Source of the DNA: Muribaculaceae bacterium
GTDB taxonomy: Bacteria > Bacteroidota > Bacteroidia > Bacteroidales > Muribaculaceae
Reading direction: 5' to 3'
DNA: 23,321 bases
NCBI GenBank assembly: GCA_016292745.1
Contig: JAEDFO010000038.1
Location: 1 to 23,321 of the forward strand
Shown: piece after piece, positions 15,444-23,277 of the stretch
Position numbering within the stretch: the first letter of the stretch is position 1
Layout of the letters: the number at the start of each line of letters is the position of its first letter
The notes under the pieces: generated by a model
Told to the model about the DNA's origin: nothing
Databases searched by the model: none
What the model saw: the letters and a program-made list of their open reading frames with translations, nothing else
Made by a program: the position numbers and the translations under genes

Positions 15444-17270
15444 TTATTGTTTAACTACACGTTTGGCAACGATACTCTGTTTGCCGCTATCGTGATAGCG
15501 AAGCAGGTAGATGCCACGTGAAATATCGTCGGCACTTATTTGGATTGCCAAGCCTCTCTTTATAAGCTGACCTTGCAGATTATATATTTCATAAGCTGAT
15601 TCTTCATTGCCCAGACTCAGAGTGTCACCAGCTCGTAGCAGAATGCTTCCGCTTGGATTATCTTTGTCGGCAACTGCTGCAGATATGCCGGATGTATTAG
15701 TGAAATAGAGGTTATACACCAGTGTCTGGTCGTCGGTGTTATTGGTAATTATCAACGGATTGTCCTCCGATGCCAGGAGTTCGTCTTCTATTACAACATT
15801 ATCAAAAGTAATATCGTGAACAGGTTTCACCGGTGTGTCGTTGGCACCATCCCATCCATACAGGCGAATTTCATTGGCAATGCTGCTTCCGCTGTTTGCC
15901 GGACACTCTATGTTGCGGAAAGTGATGTCGGCTATCTCGCCCGGAGTTGTCTGGTCACCTTGCAGCGAGCCAAACCAGAAATCTGCCTTATATCCGAGGC
16001 CAATCAGGCGTTCACAGCGGTTGACACGTATATTTTCAAACACGATATCGCGGAAATATGTGCCGTTGAGCGCACATATGTTCATTGCCGAACGCTCATC
16101 GAGTTCTTCGTGATGAGTGCAATCGTCGTACGAGAACAATATGTCGCAATCGGTGAATCGGATGTTTTCAAATGACGAGGCGCGAGTCTCTGCTCCAATG
16201 CCGAGTGCATTGTTGCAGTCGTTCCACACCTGCAATTTATTGAATGTCAGATTCTTATTAGGCCAACAGTCAGCTGGGGCATTTTCCCAAAGGCCTTTAA
16301 TTGCAATGGCATCGTCGGCCGAGCGTAGGAAACAATTCTCGAAAGTGCAATCCTGGCTGTTGATTATATCTATACCATCGGTCGAGGCATAACGGGTAGT
16401 CACAAGGTTCAAGTTGCGAAATGTCACGTTAGTACAGTTCGAAACGGTCAAACACCAGCATTGCGCACGGTGTCCGTGGAATGTTATACCTTCAACGAGC
16501 GCTTTGCCCGATGTCGACCAGTCTACGGCACACAGAATTCCGGAATTGTTAACCACCATTCCACGACCAGTCACCGAGGCTCCCGTGCAACCATTCATGC
16601 CAATGCAACCATCAACCACAGCTCCGGCTGCAACATACATCTTGCGGCTGCCGCTGATGGATATCTTGTTGTCGCTGAAACCAAGGTCAGTGAGCTTGTG
16701 GTAGCCTGGGCCGAAATAATATGTCCGCGATGTACGGTCGTAGACGTAGCCGTCGGGAGCATCAATGGCAGGGGCATTCTTGTCGATGCTCATGGCAAAT
16801 ATGTGAATCACATCCTTGGTGTATTTGTCGTCGAGCACCAAGGTGAGCTTCTGGTCGGGCTTAGTGGTCTTGAATGTTACGGCATTGCCTATTTTCTTCA
16901 CATCGTACACATCGGCCCCCTTGGGAAGTATTTCATAGGTGGTGAAACTCGAACGGCAAGCCACATCGATGGTTATCTCACGGCCTTCCTCGAATTCGAA
17001 AGTGGTGAAGGCAACACGGCCTCCCCAGAAATTGGCATCGGAATAAAGGCCGCTATAGTGGCCGTCAACAGCAAGGTTGAACACCCGGCTGGCATCGCCA
17101 TTATAAGGATATCCGTCGGGAACAGCATGGGTTACCACCTTGCCATCCTCCGAAGTATAATCTTCTCCATTAATATTGTTTATATCGTATTTGTAGGTCG
17201 ATTGAGCAGCTGTACTCAATGCGGTAAGGGCAATCAATGCTGTTGTTAGTATGATATTAGAAATATTCAT
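15444..17270 (-). CDS. Secreted beta-helix glycoside hydrolase-like protein, paralog A
   Basis: A 608-residue protein with a signal peptide (about 1-23), an N-terminal beta-sandwich-like domain (about 25-180), and a right-handed beta-helix entered through YYFGPGYHKLT and MYVAAGAVVDG (211-221). Likely catalytic acids are in TDGID (Asp298, Asp301) and ADDAIAIK (Asp319, Asp320), as in the GH28/GH49 clan-like fold. The GH28 GHG and RIK motifs are absent; the equivalent site reads NNALGIGAE. About 60 C-terminal residues (YEIYNLQGQLIKRG, ISRGIYLLRY) form a sorting-type domain. It is expected to cleave an extracellular polysaccharide of unknown type. Residues 14-255 are encoded by DNA identical to the next gene upstream. 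It lies 84 bp after paralog B. Confidence 0.85.
   Translation of the reverse strand: MNISNIILTTALIALTALSTAAQSTYKYDINNINGEDYTSEDGKVVTHAVPDGYPYNGDASRVFNLAVDGHYSGLYSDANFWGGRVAFTTFEFEEGREITIDVACRSSFTTYEILPKGADVYDVKKIGNAVTFKTTKPDQKLTLVLDDKYTKDVIHIFAMSIDKNAPAIDAPDGYVYDRTSRTYYFGPGYHKLTDLGFSDNKISISGSRKMYVAAGAVVDGCIGMNGCTGASVTGRGMVVNNSGILCAVDWSTSGKALVEGITFHGHRAQCWCLTVSNCTNVTFRNLNLVTTRYASTDGIDIINSQDCTFENCFLRSADDAIAIKGLWENAPADCWPNKNLTFNKLQVWNDCNNALGIGAETRASSFENIRFTDCDILFSYDDCTHHEELDERSAMNICALNGTYFRDIVFENIRVNRCERLIGLGYKADFWFGSLQGDQTTPGEIADITFRNIECPANSGSSIANEIRLYGWDGANDTPVKPVHDITFDNVVIEDELLASEDNPLIITNNTDDQTLVYNLYFTNTSGISAAVADKDNPSGSILLRAGDTLSLGNEESAYEIYNLQGQLIKRGLAIQISADDISRGIYLLRYHDSGKQSIVAKRVVKQ
16506..17233 (-). 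repeat. 728-bp perfect direct repeat, copy in paralog A
   Basis: Every base from 16506 to 17233 matches 18402-19129 at a constant offset of 1896, by direct line-by-line comparison. Identity stops abruptly at both ends: inside the signal peptide codons on one side and after the Gly255 codon on the other. The tract is in the same frame in both genes. It indicates recent gene conversion or tandem duplication, or an assembly error. Confidence 0.97.
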
Positions 17271-17317
17271 GATGGGTTTATAGATTTCTGTTTCTCATAT
17301 GACGGACCAAATTCGCA

Positions 17318-17328
17318 ATTTACTCACT
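17318..17328 (-). promoter_or_regulatory. AGTGAGTAAAT motif upstream of paralog A
   Basis: The minus strand reads AGTGAGTAAAT, ending 47 nt before the start codon at 17270. The same 11 bases precede paralog C, and a close variant precedes paralog B. It may be a shared operator or promoter element, perhaps for the local ECF sigma factor, or a trace of common descent. Confidence 0.4.
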
Positions 17329-17354
17329 CTTCTTCATTATTTTTTTTAAAATTT

Positions 17355-19157
17355 TCACTTCACTATCAGGAAATGTTTCGTGTTCCGCCCTTGTACTTTC
17401 ACAATATACATTCCTCGCGCCATCCCTTGAGTGTCGATGAAATCTGAATTGCCCATACTAACAAGCTGCCCTTGCGTGGAATATACACTATAGCAGCATG
17501 GCTCTGCTCCAAGATTGGCCGGCTGCCCTGAATTTACAACAATCGACCGAACCACTTCATGAGTTCGTTTAATATCATTCACATCGCTGGTATTGGCAAA
17601 ATGCAGGTCGTATACCAACGTCAGCTCGTCGGAGTTGTTTGTCACGAAATGCGGGTCGTCGTCCGAGGTGAGCAACTGCCCTTCGATGGTAACATTATCG
17701 AATGTGATATCGTGAACGGTTTTCACTGGAGTGTCGTCAGTTCCAGGCCAGCCATACAGGTGCATCTGGTTGGCAATTGTGCTTCCGCTGTTGTGCGGGC
17801 ACTCCACATTTCGGAAAGTCACATTCGAGATATCGCCGGGCGTCGTCTGGTCGCCTTGAATCGAGCCAAACCAGCCGCTGCCTATGTATCCCAATGCAAC
17901 GAACCGCTCGCATCGGTTAACTCTCACGTTCTCGAACCTTATGTTTCTGAAATATGTGCCGTCGAGAGCACAAATCGTTAGTGCTGCACGCTCATCGAGC
18001 TGCTCGTGGAAGTTAGGGTCATCATAGGAGAACAGCACCTCGCTGTCGATAAGGCTGATATTCTCATATTCCGATGCACGACTCTCGCCGCCAAGCACAA
18101 ATGCGTTGTTGCAATCATTCCACAACTGCATACGGCTGAAATGGAGGTTCTTGTTCGGCCAGCATTCCGATATCGGATTGTCCCACAAGCCTTTGATGGT
18201 AACAGCATCGTCACACGAGCGGATGAAACAATTATCGAAATTGCAATCGCGGCTATTCACCACATCGATACCGTCGGTACACGCGTATCGGGTGGCCACA
18301 AGATTAATGTTACTGAAAGTGATGTCGCAGCTGTTAGAGAGTGTGAGACACCAACCTTGGTCGCGATGGGCATGAAAGGTGATACCTTCTACTACTCCGG
18401 GGCCCGATGTCGACCAGTCTACGGCACACAGAATTCCGGAATTGTTAACCACCATTCCACGACCAGTCACCGAGGCTCCCGTGCAACCATTCATGCCAAT
18501 GCAACCATCAACCACAGCTCCGGCTGCAACATACATCTTGCGGCTGCCGCTGATGGATATCTTGTTGTCGCTGAAACCAAGGTCAGTGAGCTTGTGGTAG
18601 CCTGGGCCGAAATAATATGTCCGCGATGTACGGTCGTAGACGTAGCCGTCGGGAGCATCAATGGCAGGGGCATTCTTGTCGATGCTCATGGCAAATATGT
18701 GAATCACATCCTTGGTGTATTTGTCGTCGAGCACCAAGGTGAGCTTCTGGTCGGGCTTAGTGGTCTTGAATGTTACGGCATTGCCTATTTTCTTCACATC
18801 GTACACATCGGCCCCCTTGGGAAGTATTTCATAGGTGGTGAAACTCGAACGGCAAGCCACATCGATGGTTATCTCACGGCCTTCCTCGAATTCGAAAGTG
18901 GTGAAGGCAACACGGCCTCCCCAGAAATTGGCATCGGAATAAAGGCCGCTATAGTGGCCGTCAACAGCAAGGTTGAACACCCGGCTGGCATCGCCATTAT
19001 AAGGATATCCGTCGGGAACAGCATGGGTTACCACCTTGCCATCCTCCGAAGTATAATCTTCTCCATTAATATTGTTTATATCGTATTTGTAGGTCGATTG
19101 AGCAGCTGTACTCAATGCGGTAAGGGCAAAAGCAATTATAGCAGCAATTGTTCTCAT
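17355..19157 (-). CDS. Secreted beta-helix glycoside hydrolase-like protein, paralog B
   Basis: A 600-residue protein with the same layout as paralog A: signal (about 1-20), N-terminal beta-sandwich-like domain, beta-helix catalytic part with TDGID (Asp295, Asp298) and CDDAVTIK (Asp316, Asp317), and a C-terminal sorting-type domain (CYSVYSTQGQLVSMG, MARGMYIVKV). Residues 11-252 are identical to residues 14-255 of paralog A, and so is the DNA. After that point the two proteins differ by many substitutions, for example NNAFVLGGES here versus NNALGIGAET in A. The sharp switch points to domain-level gene conversion. It likely acts outside the cell on a polysaccharide related to that of A. It is 135 bp after paralog C and 84 bp before A. 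Confidence 0.85.
   Translation of the reverse strand: MRTIAAIIAFALTALSTAAQSTYKYDINNINGEDYTSEDGKVVTHAVPDGYPYNGDASRVFNLAVDGHYSGLYSDANFWGGRVAFTTFEFEEGREITIDVACRSSFTTYEILPKGADVYDVKKIGNAVTFKTTKPDQKLTLVLDDKYTKDVIHIFAMSIDKNAPAIDAPDGYVYDRTSRTYYFGPGYHKLTDLGFSDNKISISGSRKMYVAAGAVVDGCIGMNGCTGASVTGRGMVVNNSGILCAVDWSTSGPGVVEGITFHAHRDQGWCLTLSNSCDITFSNINLVATRYACTDGIDVVNSRDCNFDNCFIRSCDDAVTIKGLWDNPISECWPNKNLHFSRMQLWNDCNNAFVLGGESRASEYENISLIDSEVLFSYDDPNFHEQLDERAALTICALDGTYFRNIRFENVRVNRCERFVALGYIGSGWFGSIQGDQTTPGDISNVTFRNVECPHNSGSTIANQMHLYGWPGTDDTPVKTVHDITFDNVTIEGQLLTSDDDPHFVTNNSDELTLVYDLHFANTSDVNDIKRTHEVVRSIVVNSGQPANLGAEPCCYSVYSTQGQLVSMGNSDFIDTQGMARGMYIVKVQGRNTKHFLIVK
18402..19129 (-). repeat. 728-bp perfect direct repeat, copy in paralog B
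   Basis: Identical to 16506-17233 and in direct orientation. Recombination between the copies would delete 1896 bp and leave one in-frame hybrid gene with the start of B and the catalytic half of A. The flanking bases differ at once on both sides. Confidence 0.97.
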
Positions 19158-19205
19158 CTCTCGTTTTCTTGGTATTGGTCATTTTCAATACGAGCAGGCA
19201 TCACG

Positions 19206-19216
19206 TTTTACTCATT
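19206..19216 (-). promoter_or_regulatory. AATGAGTAAAA motif upstream of paralog B
   Basis: A variant (two changes over 11 bases) of the AGTGAGTAAAT found before paralogs A and C, ending 48 nt before the start codon at 19157. The position is nearly the same as in A, although the surrounding upstream sequence differs. Confidence 0.35.
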
Positions 19217-19236
19217 CAATTAGAGATAATTTTTAC

Positions 19237-19264
19237 GGCCCGGTTCATTCACATGTACCGAGCC
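19237..19264 (-). terminator. Weak hairpin in the gap between paralogs C and B
   Basis: GGCCCGGT (19237-19244) pairs with ACCGAGCC (19257-19264) with one mismatch around a 12-nt loop, 28 bp after the stop of paralog C. On the minus strand it is followed by GTAAAAATTA, not by a U-run, so it may slow or process transcription and is not a clear terminator. Confidence 0.35.
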
Positions 19265-19292
19265 GCTCGGAAGTCAAAACCAACCTAAATAG

Positions 19293-20894
19293 CTACTTAA
19301 AATATATATCGCTTACTATTTTTTGTTTACCATTATTATTGGTAACTATGTGCTTATCTTTCATAGATTTCAAATGCTTGCCTTGAATTATCAGATTCTC
19401 GAATGTTATATTCTTAACTGGTTTCATAGGTTCTTCCTTCCATCCTGTGAGTCGGATTTCATTGGCAATGCTGCTGCCACTGTTGCCAAGGCTCTTTACA
19501 TTTCGGAAAGTAACATCGGTGATTGCACCGGGCGTCGACTGATTACCCTTCAGCGAGCCAAACCAGAAATCGGGGAAGAATGAGAGCCCTATGAGGCGTT
19601 CGCAACGATTCACCACTATGTTCTCGAACAAGATATTGCGGAAATACGTACCGTGTAGGGCACAGATGTTCAACGCCGAGCGTTCTTCGAGTTGTTCGTG
19701 GAAGTTAGGATCGTCGTATGAGAAGAGAATCTCGCTGTCGGTGAGGCTGATGTTCTCGTAAGCCGAGGCATGGGTTTCAGCGCCCATTCCGAAAGCATTG
19801 TTGCAGTCGTTCCACAGCTGCATTCGGGTGAACTTCAGGTTACGGTTGGCGGGACACGCGTCCGGGGCATCTTGGTAAAGGCCTTTTATAGCAATGGCAT
19901 CATCGCACGAGCGCACGAAGCAGTTGTCCCACTCACAATCCTGGCAGGTGTTAATGTCGATACCGTCAACCGAAGCATATCTGGTGGCAATGATATTGGT
20001 ATTAGTCATCTTCAGACCGGTGCAATTGCCAAACAATGTTGACCAGCATTTATATCGATAGGCAAACATAGTGAGACCTTCGATAGTTACGTCGTGGCAA
20101 TTCTCAAGATATGTCAACAACCAGTTATTGTTTACAATCAAGCCTCGTCCACCAATCTTTGAGTTGCGAATGCCGTTGGCAGTAATGGAGCCGTCGACAA
20201 CGGCACCGGCCGCCACATACACATTCTCTCCGTTGTTAAGAGTAAGCACAGAGGTGCCGGTAAGTGCCTTGAGGTTATGATATCCGGGAGCAAAGTAGTG
20301 GGTCGATGTGGTTTTGTCAAACAGATATCCTGAGCGGGCATCGAAAGCAAACTGCGAATCGTCGACACTGTTGGCAAAAAGGTGCAGCACGTGGTGCCGG
20401 TAGTTTTCGTTGAACACGAGAGTTATTTTCTGGTCGGGCTTGTTAATGGTGAAGCTGATGCAGTTTGGCTCATACTTCAACATGGTGCTGTCGTGGTCGC
20501 AGCGCACTGGAGTACTTACATCGGCATTGTGAGGCAATATCTCGAATGAGTTCATTGCCACAGTTTCATGCATAGCCACTTTCACCTCTATCTTTGTGCC
20601 TGGCTTGAATTCAAACATTGCAAACGACACTATGCCACCCCACCAGTTGCGGTCGCTGTAGATGCCGAGGTATTTGCCATTGACAGTTACATTGAATATC
20701 GATGGGGTATCGCGATAAGGATACTCTTCGGGGATGCAATGTGTGGCAAATGAATTGTCGGGAGCAGTGAAGTCTTCTCCTACAATTTTAGATGCATCGT
20801 AAACAATTCGAGGATTTGGTTCAGTGGCGCGCCCTGCAATTATGCAGAAGACAGAAACGAGGAGTGCCGAAAACAGTAATCTAATGTTTATCAT
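19293..20894 (-). CDS. Secreted beta-helix glycoside hydrolase-like protein, paralog C
   Basis: A 533-residue protein related to A and B over its full length but clearly diverged, with a signal peptide (about 1-23), the same N-terminal domain (about 28-195), and the beta-helix part with the conserved entry HYFAPGYHNLK and YVAAGAVVDG. Likely catalytic acids are in SVDGID (Asp310, Asp313) and CDDAIAIK (Asp331, Asp332). The GH28 GHG site reads NNAFGMGAE. Family-specific blocks such as HEQLEERSALNICALHGTYF and VVNRCERLIGL are shared with A and B. It ends at IVSDIYFK and lacks the 60 or so residue C-terminal sorting-type domain of its paralogs, so it may stay periplasmic. It is first of the three genes, 127 bp after the cysteine peptidase gene. 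Its substrate is unknown. Confidence 0.85.
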   Translation of the reverse strand: MINIRLLFSALLVSVFCIIAGRATEPNPRIVYDASKIVGEDFTAPDNSFATHCIPEEYPYRDTPSIFNVTVNGKYLGIYSDRNWWGGIVSFAMFEFKPGTKIEVKVAMHETVAMNSFEILPHNADVSTPVRCDHDSTMLKYEPNCISFTINKPDQKITLVFNENYRHHVLHLFANSVDDSQFAFDARSGYLFDKTTSTHYFAPGYHNLKALTGTSVLTLNNGENVYVAAGAVVDGSITANGIRNSKIGGRGLIVNNNWLLTYLENCHDVTIEGLTMFAYRYKCWSTLFGNCTGLKMTNTNIIATRYASVDGIDINTCQDCEWDNCFVRSCDDAIAIKGLYQDAPDACPANRNLKFTRMQLWNDCNNAFGMGAETHASAYENISLTDSEILFSYDDPNFHEQLEERSALNICALHGTYFRNILFENIVVNRCERLIGLSFFPDFWFGSLKGNQSTPGAITDVTFRNVKSLGNSGSSIANEIRLTGWKEEPMKPVKNITFENLIIQGKHLKSMKDKHIVTNNNGKQKIVSDIYFK

Positions 20895-20929
20895 GATTTA
20901 GTTTTATTGAAAAACGAATAAAGCGATTC

Positions 20930-20940
20930 ATTTACTCACT
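20930..20940 (-). promoter_or_regulatory. AGTGAGTAAAT motif upstream of paralog C
   Basis: Exactly the same 11 bases as before paralog A, here ending 35 nt before the start codon at 20894. The downstream leader sequences of A and C are otherwise unlike, so the motif stands out. Confidence 0.4.
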
Positions 20941-20965
20941 GGTCATAGGGGAATTTTACTGAAAT

Positions 20966-20994
20966 GGGCGCAAATCCAATGATGGAATGCGCCC
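20966..20994 (-). terminator. Hairpin after the cysteine peptidase gene
   Basis: GGGCGCA (20966-20972) pairs with TGCGCCC (20988-20994), with inner TCC/GGA pairing, 27 bp after the peptidase stop. On the minus strand it is followed by ATTTCAG, so the U-tract is poor. It is a likely end point for the lipid kinase-peptidase transcript. Confidence 0.6.
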
Positions 20995-21021
20995 AAAATC
21001 TATACGATTCAGCAAATGGTA

Positions 21022-22224
21022 TTACAAGCCAAGCTTGTTTTTTGTTGCAGCTGGAATAACTTCTTTGTTCACCATGATGCTGAGTGTCTTCGATAGGAAG
21101 TAAGGCACCGAAACGTAGAAGAAGCCATCGTACACTTGGTTGGTGTCCCACGAATTCTTTACCTTATAATATTTGTTGCCGTTTTGGTCGACAGCTGAGC
21201 CAACGATAACCATACCATGGTCGTCGGTGGTCTCCTGGTTGTCGAACATCTGCTGACGCAGTTCCTGAGTTACTTCGATTTCGGGAACCGGGCCTTTAAC
21301 CTCGAAACGTTCACGTTCACGGGCATTGTCGCTCAGATGCACCCAACGCGAGAGCTCGGTGCCGTCCATATCGGCCTCAAGCTTCTCCTTTGGCATAATG
21401 GCGTAGCCTTTGCGCCACTGGAAACCACCTTCGCTAACGTCGGCAGCCCATGCCACTGTGTAACCGTTTTCAATGGCGTTGTCGACAACAGCCTGCATTT
21501 CAGCCAATGGGATATTGTAGTACTGAGCCCAAAGCCAGTTGTCGGCTACTTCGAGCGGGAAAGACTCGTAGAACGGATGGTGGGTGTAGGAGGTGATGGC
21601 AACGTAGTCATCAAAGTTCAAGCCGAGCGATTCGGCATACTGCTTCGGGGTGTAAGTCTTGCCCTTATATTTGAATTTTTCAGGGATTTCACCGAAATAA
21701 GCGTCGAGAATGCCGTTGTAGCCACGGAACCAGGCTGTAGAAAGTTTCTTGTTGGGGACAGTGACAATCTGCTTCAGATAAGCAGTGAGGACCTTCTCGA
21801 TTTCGGAATGAACGTGCTTGTCTTCGCCATATTCAAGGCCGGCATACACCTCGTTAGGAATTATGCCATAGTTTTTGAGCACATACACCACGTCGACAAG
21901 ACTCCCGCCCTGGGCAAAGTTAGCAGCACCATAAAGGCGTACAAACTTACGCGCCTTGTCCTCGTAGCATTTACGGGCAATAAACATTTCAGAGAGGTCG
22001 GTCTCAACGCCTGTTTTGCGCAGAATCTCATCTTCAATGAACGATATGCCAGAGAAGCTCCAGCAAGTCCCCGACTTGTTCTGATCTTTTACCGAGGTGG
22101 TCTTGGCAATCTTAACATCGGTAAACTTGAAACCGGTGCTGTCGGCCACCACAATGTCGTCGTCGGCAACAGCAGTGAACGTAGTTGCCAACATTGCAAG
22201 AATTAATAATTTACTAAATTTCAT
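21022..22224 (-). CDS. Exported C1-family cysteine peptidase (aminopeptidase C/bleomycin hydrolase type)
   Basis: A 400-residue papain-fold peptidase with a signal peptide (about 1-20, ending TAVA). The catalytic set is visible: Gln48 (KDQNKSG) for the oxyanion hole, Cys54 (GTCWSFSG), His336 (DDHGMVIVG) and Asn357 (KNSWD). The long middle insert and the block DNAIENGYTVAWAADVSE fit the bleomycin hydrolase/PepC branch more than simple papains. Such enzymes trim peptides from the N-terminus. Classical members are cytosolic, so export here is a Bacteroidetes-type variant, probably for periplasmic peptide breakdown. ATG 22224 is preferred to 22233 because it begins the signal peptide (MKFSKLLILA). 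It lies 13 bp after the lipid kinase stop, so the two are likely co-transcribed. Confidence 0.9.
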   Translation of the reverse strand: MKFSKLLILAMLATTFTAVADDDIVVADSTGFKFTDVKIAKTTSVKDQNKSGTCWSFSGISFIEDEILRKTGVETDLSEMFIARKCYEDKARKFVRLYGAANFAQGGSLVDVVYVLKNYGIIPNEVYAGLEYGEDKHVHSEIEKVLTAYLKQIVTVPNKKLSTAWFRGYNGILDAYFGEIPEKFKYKGKTYTPKQYAESLGLNFDDYVAITSYTHHPFYESFPLEVADNWLWAQYYNIPLAEMQAVVDNAIENGYTVAWAADVSEGGFQWRKGYAIMPKEKLEADMDGTELSRWVHLSDNARERERFEVKGPVPEIEVTQELRQQMFDNQETTDDHGMVIVGSAVDQNGNKYYKVKNSWDTNQVYDGFFYVSVPYFLSKTLSIMVNKEVIPAATKNKLGL

Positions 22225-22237
22225 GATATACAATATA

Positions 22238-23212
22238 TTATATGTTCAATTCATTTCGCACAGCATCAACAAAGTTCCAGAAGCTGTTTTCAAGAGGTCC
22301 GAGAAGCGAACGCTTGGGTTCGTCGGCATTGACAGGCATAAATATCTTTAAGCCGTTGTGGATACAGCAGATATGCAGTTCGGCAGGCATCACCATCGGC
22401 TCGCCATCAATGTGCATCACACCCGGCTTTGGCCGACGGATAGTCAACTTCGATGTACGGAACGAGTGGATGTTGGTATCTTGGTCGATATGCCCTGTGA
22501 AGAGCAGGAAACTGAGCATTGCAGTGTCGAGCGGTGTGAAAGGATGTATCACTGTCACGTCAATCAAGCCATCGTGCATACTGGCATGAGGGGCTATCAT
22601 AGCATTGTTGCCATATTGCGATGCATTGCCGCAAGCAATCACAAAAGCCTTCTCTTTAAATGAGTTGTCGGGTAGCTCTATCTCATATTCCTCGCATCGA
22701 TACTTAAGATACTCAGCAAGGGCTTTCTTGACATAGGTTACCGGGCCTCGCTTGGTTGACTGAGCAAACTTGTCGCTCACATGGGCATCGAACCCTACTC
22801 CACAGGTGCAGAAGAACGGCACATCGTTTACCTTGCAATAATCGAAATCTTGTATATTCATCTCGTTAATAACCTGCAAAGCATTGTCAACAGTGAGAGG
22901 AATTCCAAGATGACGTGCAAGACCATTTCCCGAGCCACAAGGCACAATGCCGAGAGCCACATCGGTGTCGGTGAGTGCTGAAGCCACCTCGTTAATGGTT
23001 CCGTCACCTCCAATGGCAATCACACCAAAGAAACCTTGCCTAATGGCTTCGCGGGTCAATTCAGTGGCATGACCGGCTCGGTTAGTAAACCGCACGGTGA
23101 CATCATAGCGCGACGAATCGATAACACGAACTATCGTTTCAGGTACATACTCTTTATTGTCGGTGCCTGAAATTGGATTGATTACAGCCAATATTTTTTT
23201 CTTCGATTCCAA
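22238..23212 (-). CDS. Diacylglycerol kinase-type lipid kinase (YegS/BmrU-like)
   Basis: A cytoplasmic kinase of the diacylglycerol/sphingosine kinase catalytic fold, 324 residues if it starts at TTG 23212. Seen are the N-terminal KKKILAVINPISG strand, the nucleotide-binding GGDGTINEV (68-76), IVPCGSGNGLARHLGIP (about 94-110), CGVGFDAHVS, and the C-terminal MHIDGEPM block, all diagnostic. It phosphorylates a lipid such as diacylglycerol or a sphingoid/ceramide lipid; Bacteroidales make sphingolipids, so both are possible. An ATG at 23281 would add 23 residues unlike the family, and a -7 promoter box lies within them; I therefore prefer the TTG, with moderate certainty. It is followed after 13 bp by the cysteine peptidase gene. 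Confidence 0.92.
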   Translation of the reverse strand: MESKKKILAVINPISGTDNKEYVPETIVRVIDSSRYDVTVRFTNRAGHATELTREAIRQGFFGVIAIGGDGTINEVASALTDTDVALGIVPCGSGNGLARHLGIPLTVDNALQVINEMNIQDFDYCKVNDVPFFCTCGVGFDAHVSDKFAQSTKRGPVTYVKKALAEYLKYRCEEYEIELPDNSFKEKAFVIACGNASQYGNNAMIAPHASMHDGLIDVTVIHPFTPLDTAMLSFLLFTGHIDQDTNIHSFRTSKLTIRRPKPGVMHIDGEPMVMPAELHICCIHNGLKIFMPVNADEPKRSLLGPLENSFWNFVDAVRNELNI

Positions 23213-23246
23213 ACTATGCGTTATATTATACTCAGCCTCAATAATG

Positions 23247-23277
23247 CAAAAGTAGTGTTTTTTTGCATTAAATGAAA
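23247..23277 (-). promoter_or_regulatory. Promoter of the lipid kinase-peptidase unit
   Basis: The minus strand reads TACTTTTG (23254-23247), an exact TAnnTTTG -7 box. TTTC at 23277-23274, about 19 bp upstream, is a near match to the TTTG -33 element. It lies 34 nt before the proposed TTG start and inside the longer open frame that begins at 23281. Confidence 0.5.

Noticed and set aside
18006..19223. A 405-codon open frame on the plus strand
   Set aside because: It lies antisense to paralog B and owes its length to codon bias of that gene. It has no promoter, signal or recognisable domain. A matching frame is seen opposite the duplicated part of paralog A, as expected from the repeat.
21217..22206. 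A 329-codon plus-strand open frame
   Set aside because: It is antisense to the cysteine peptidase, whose catalytic residues are all intact.
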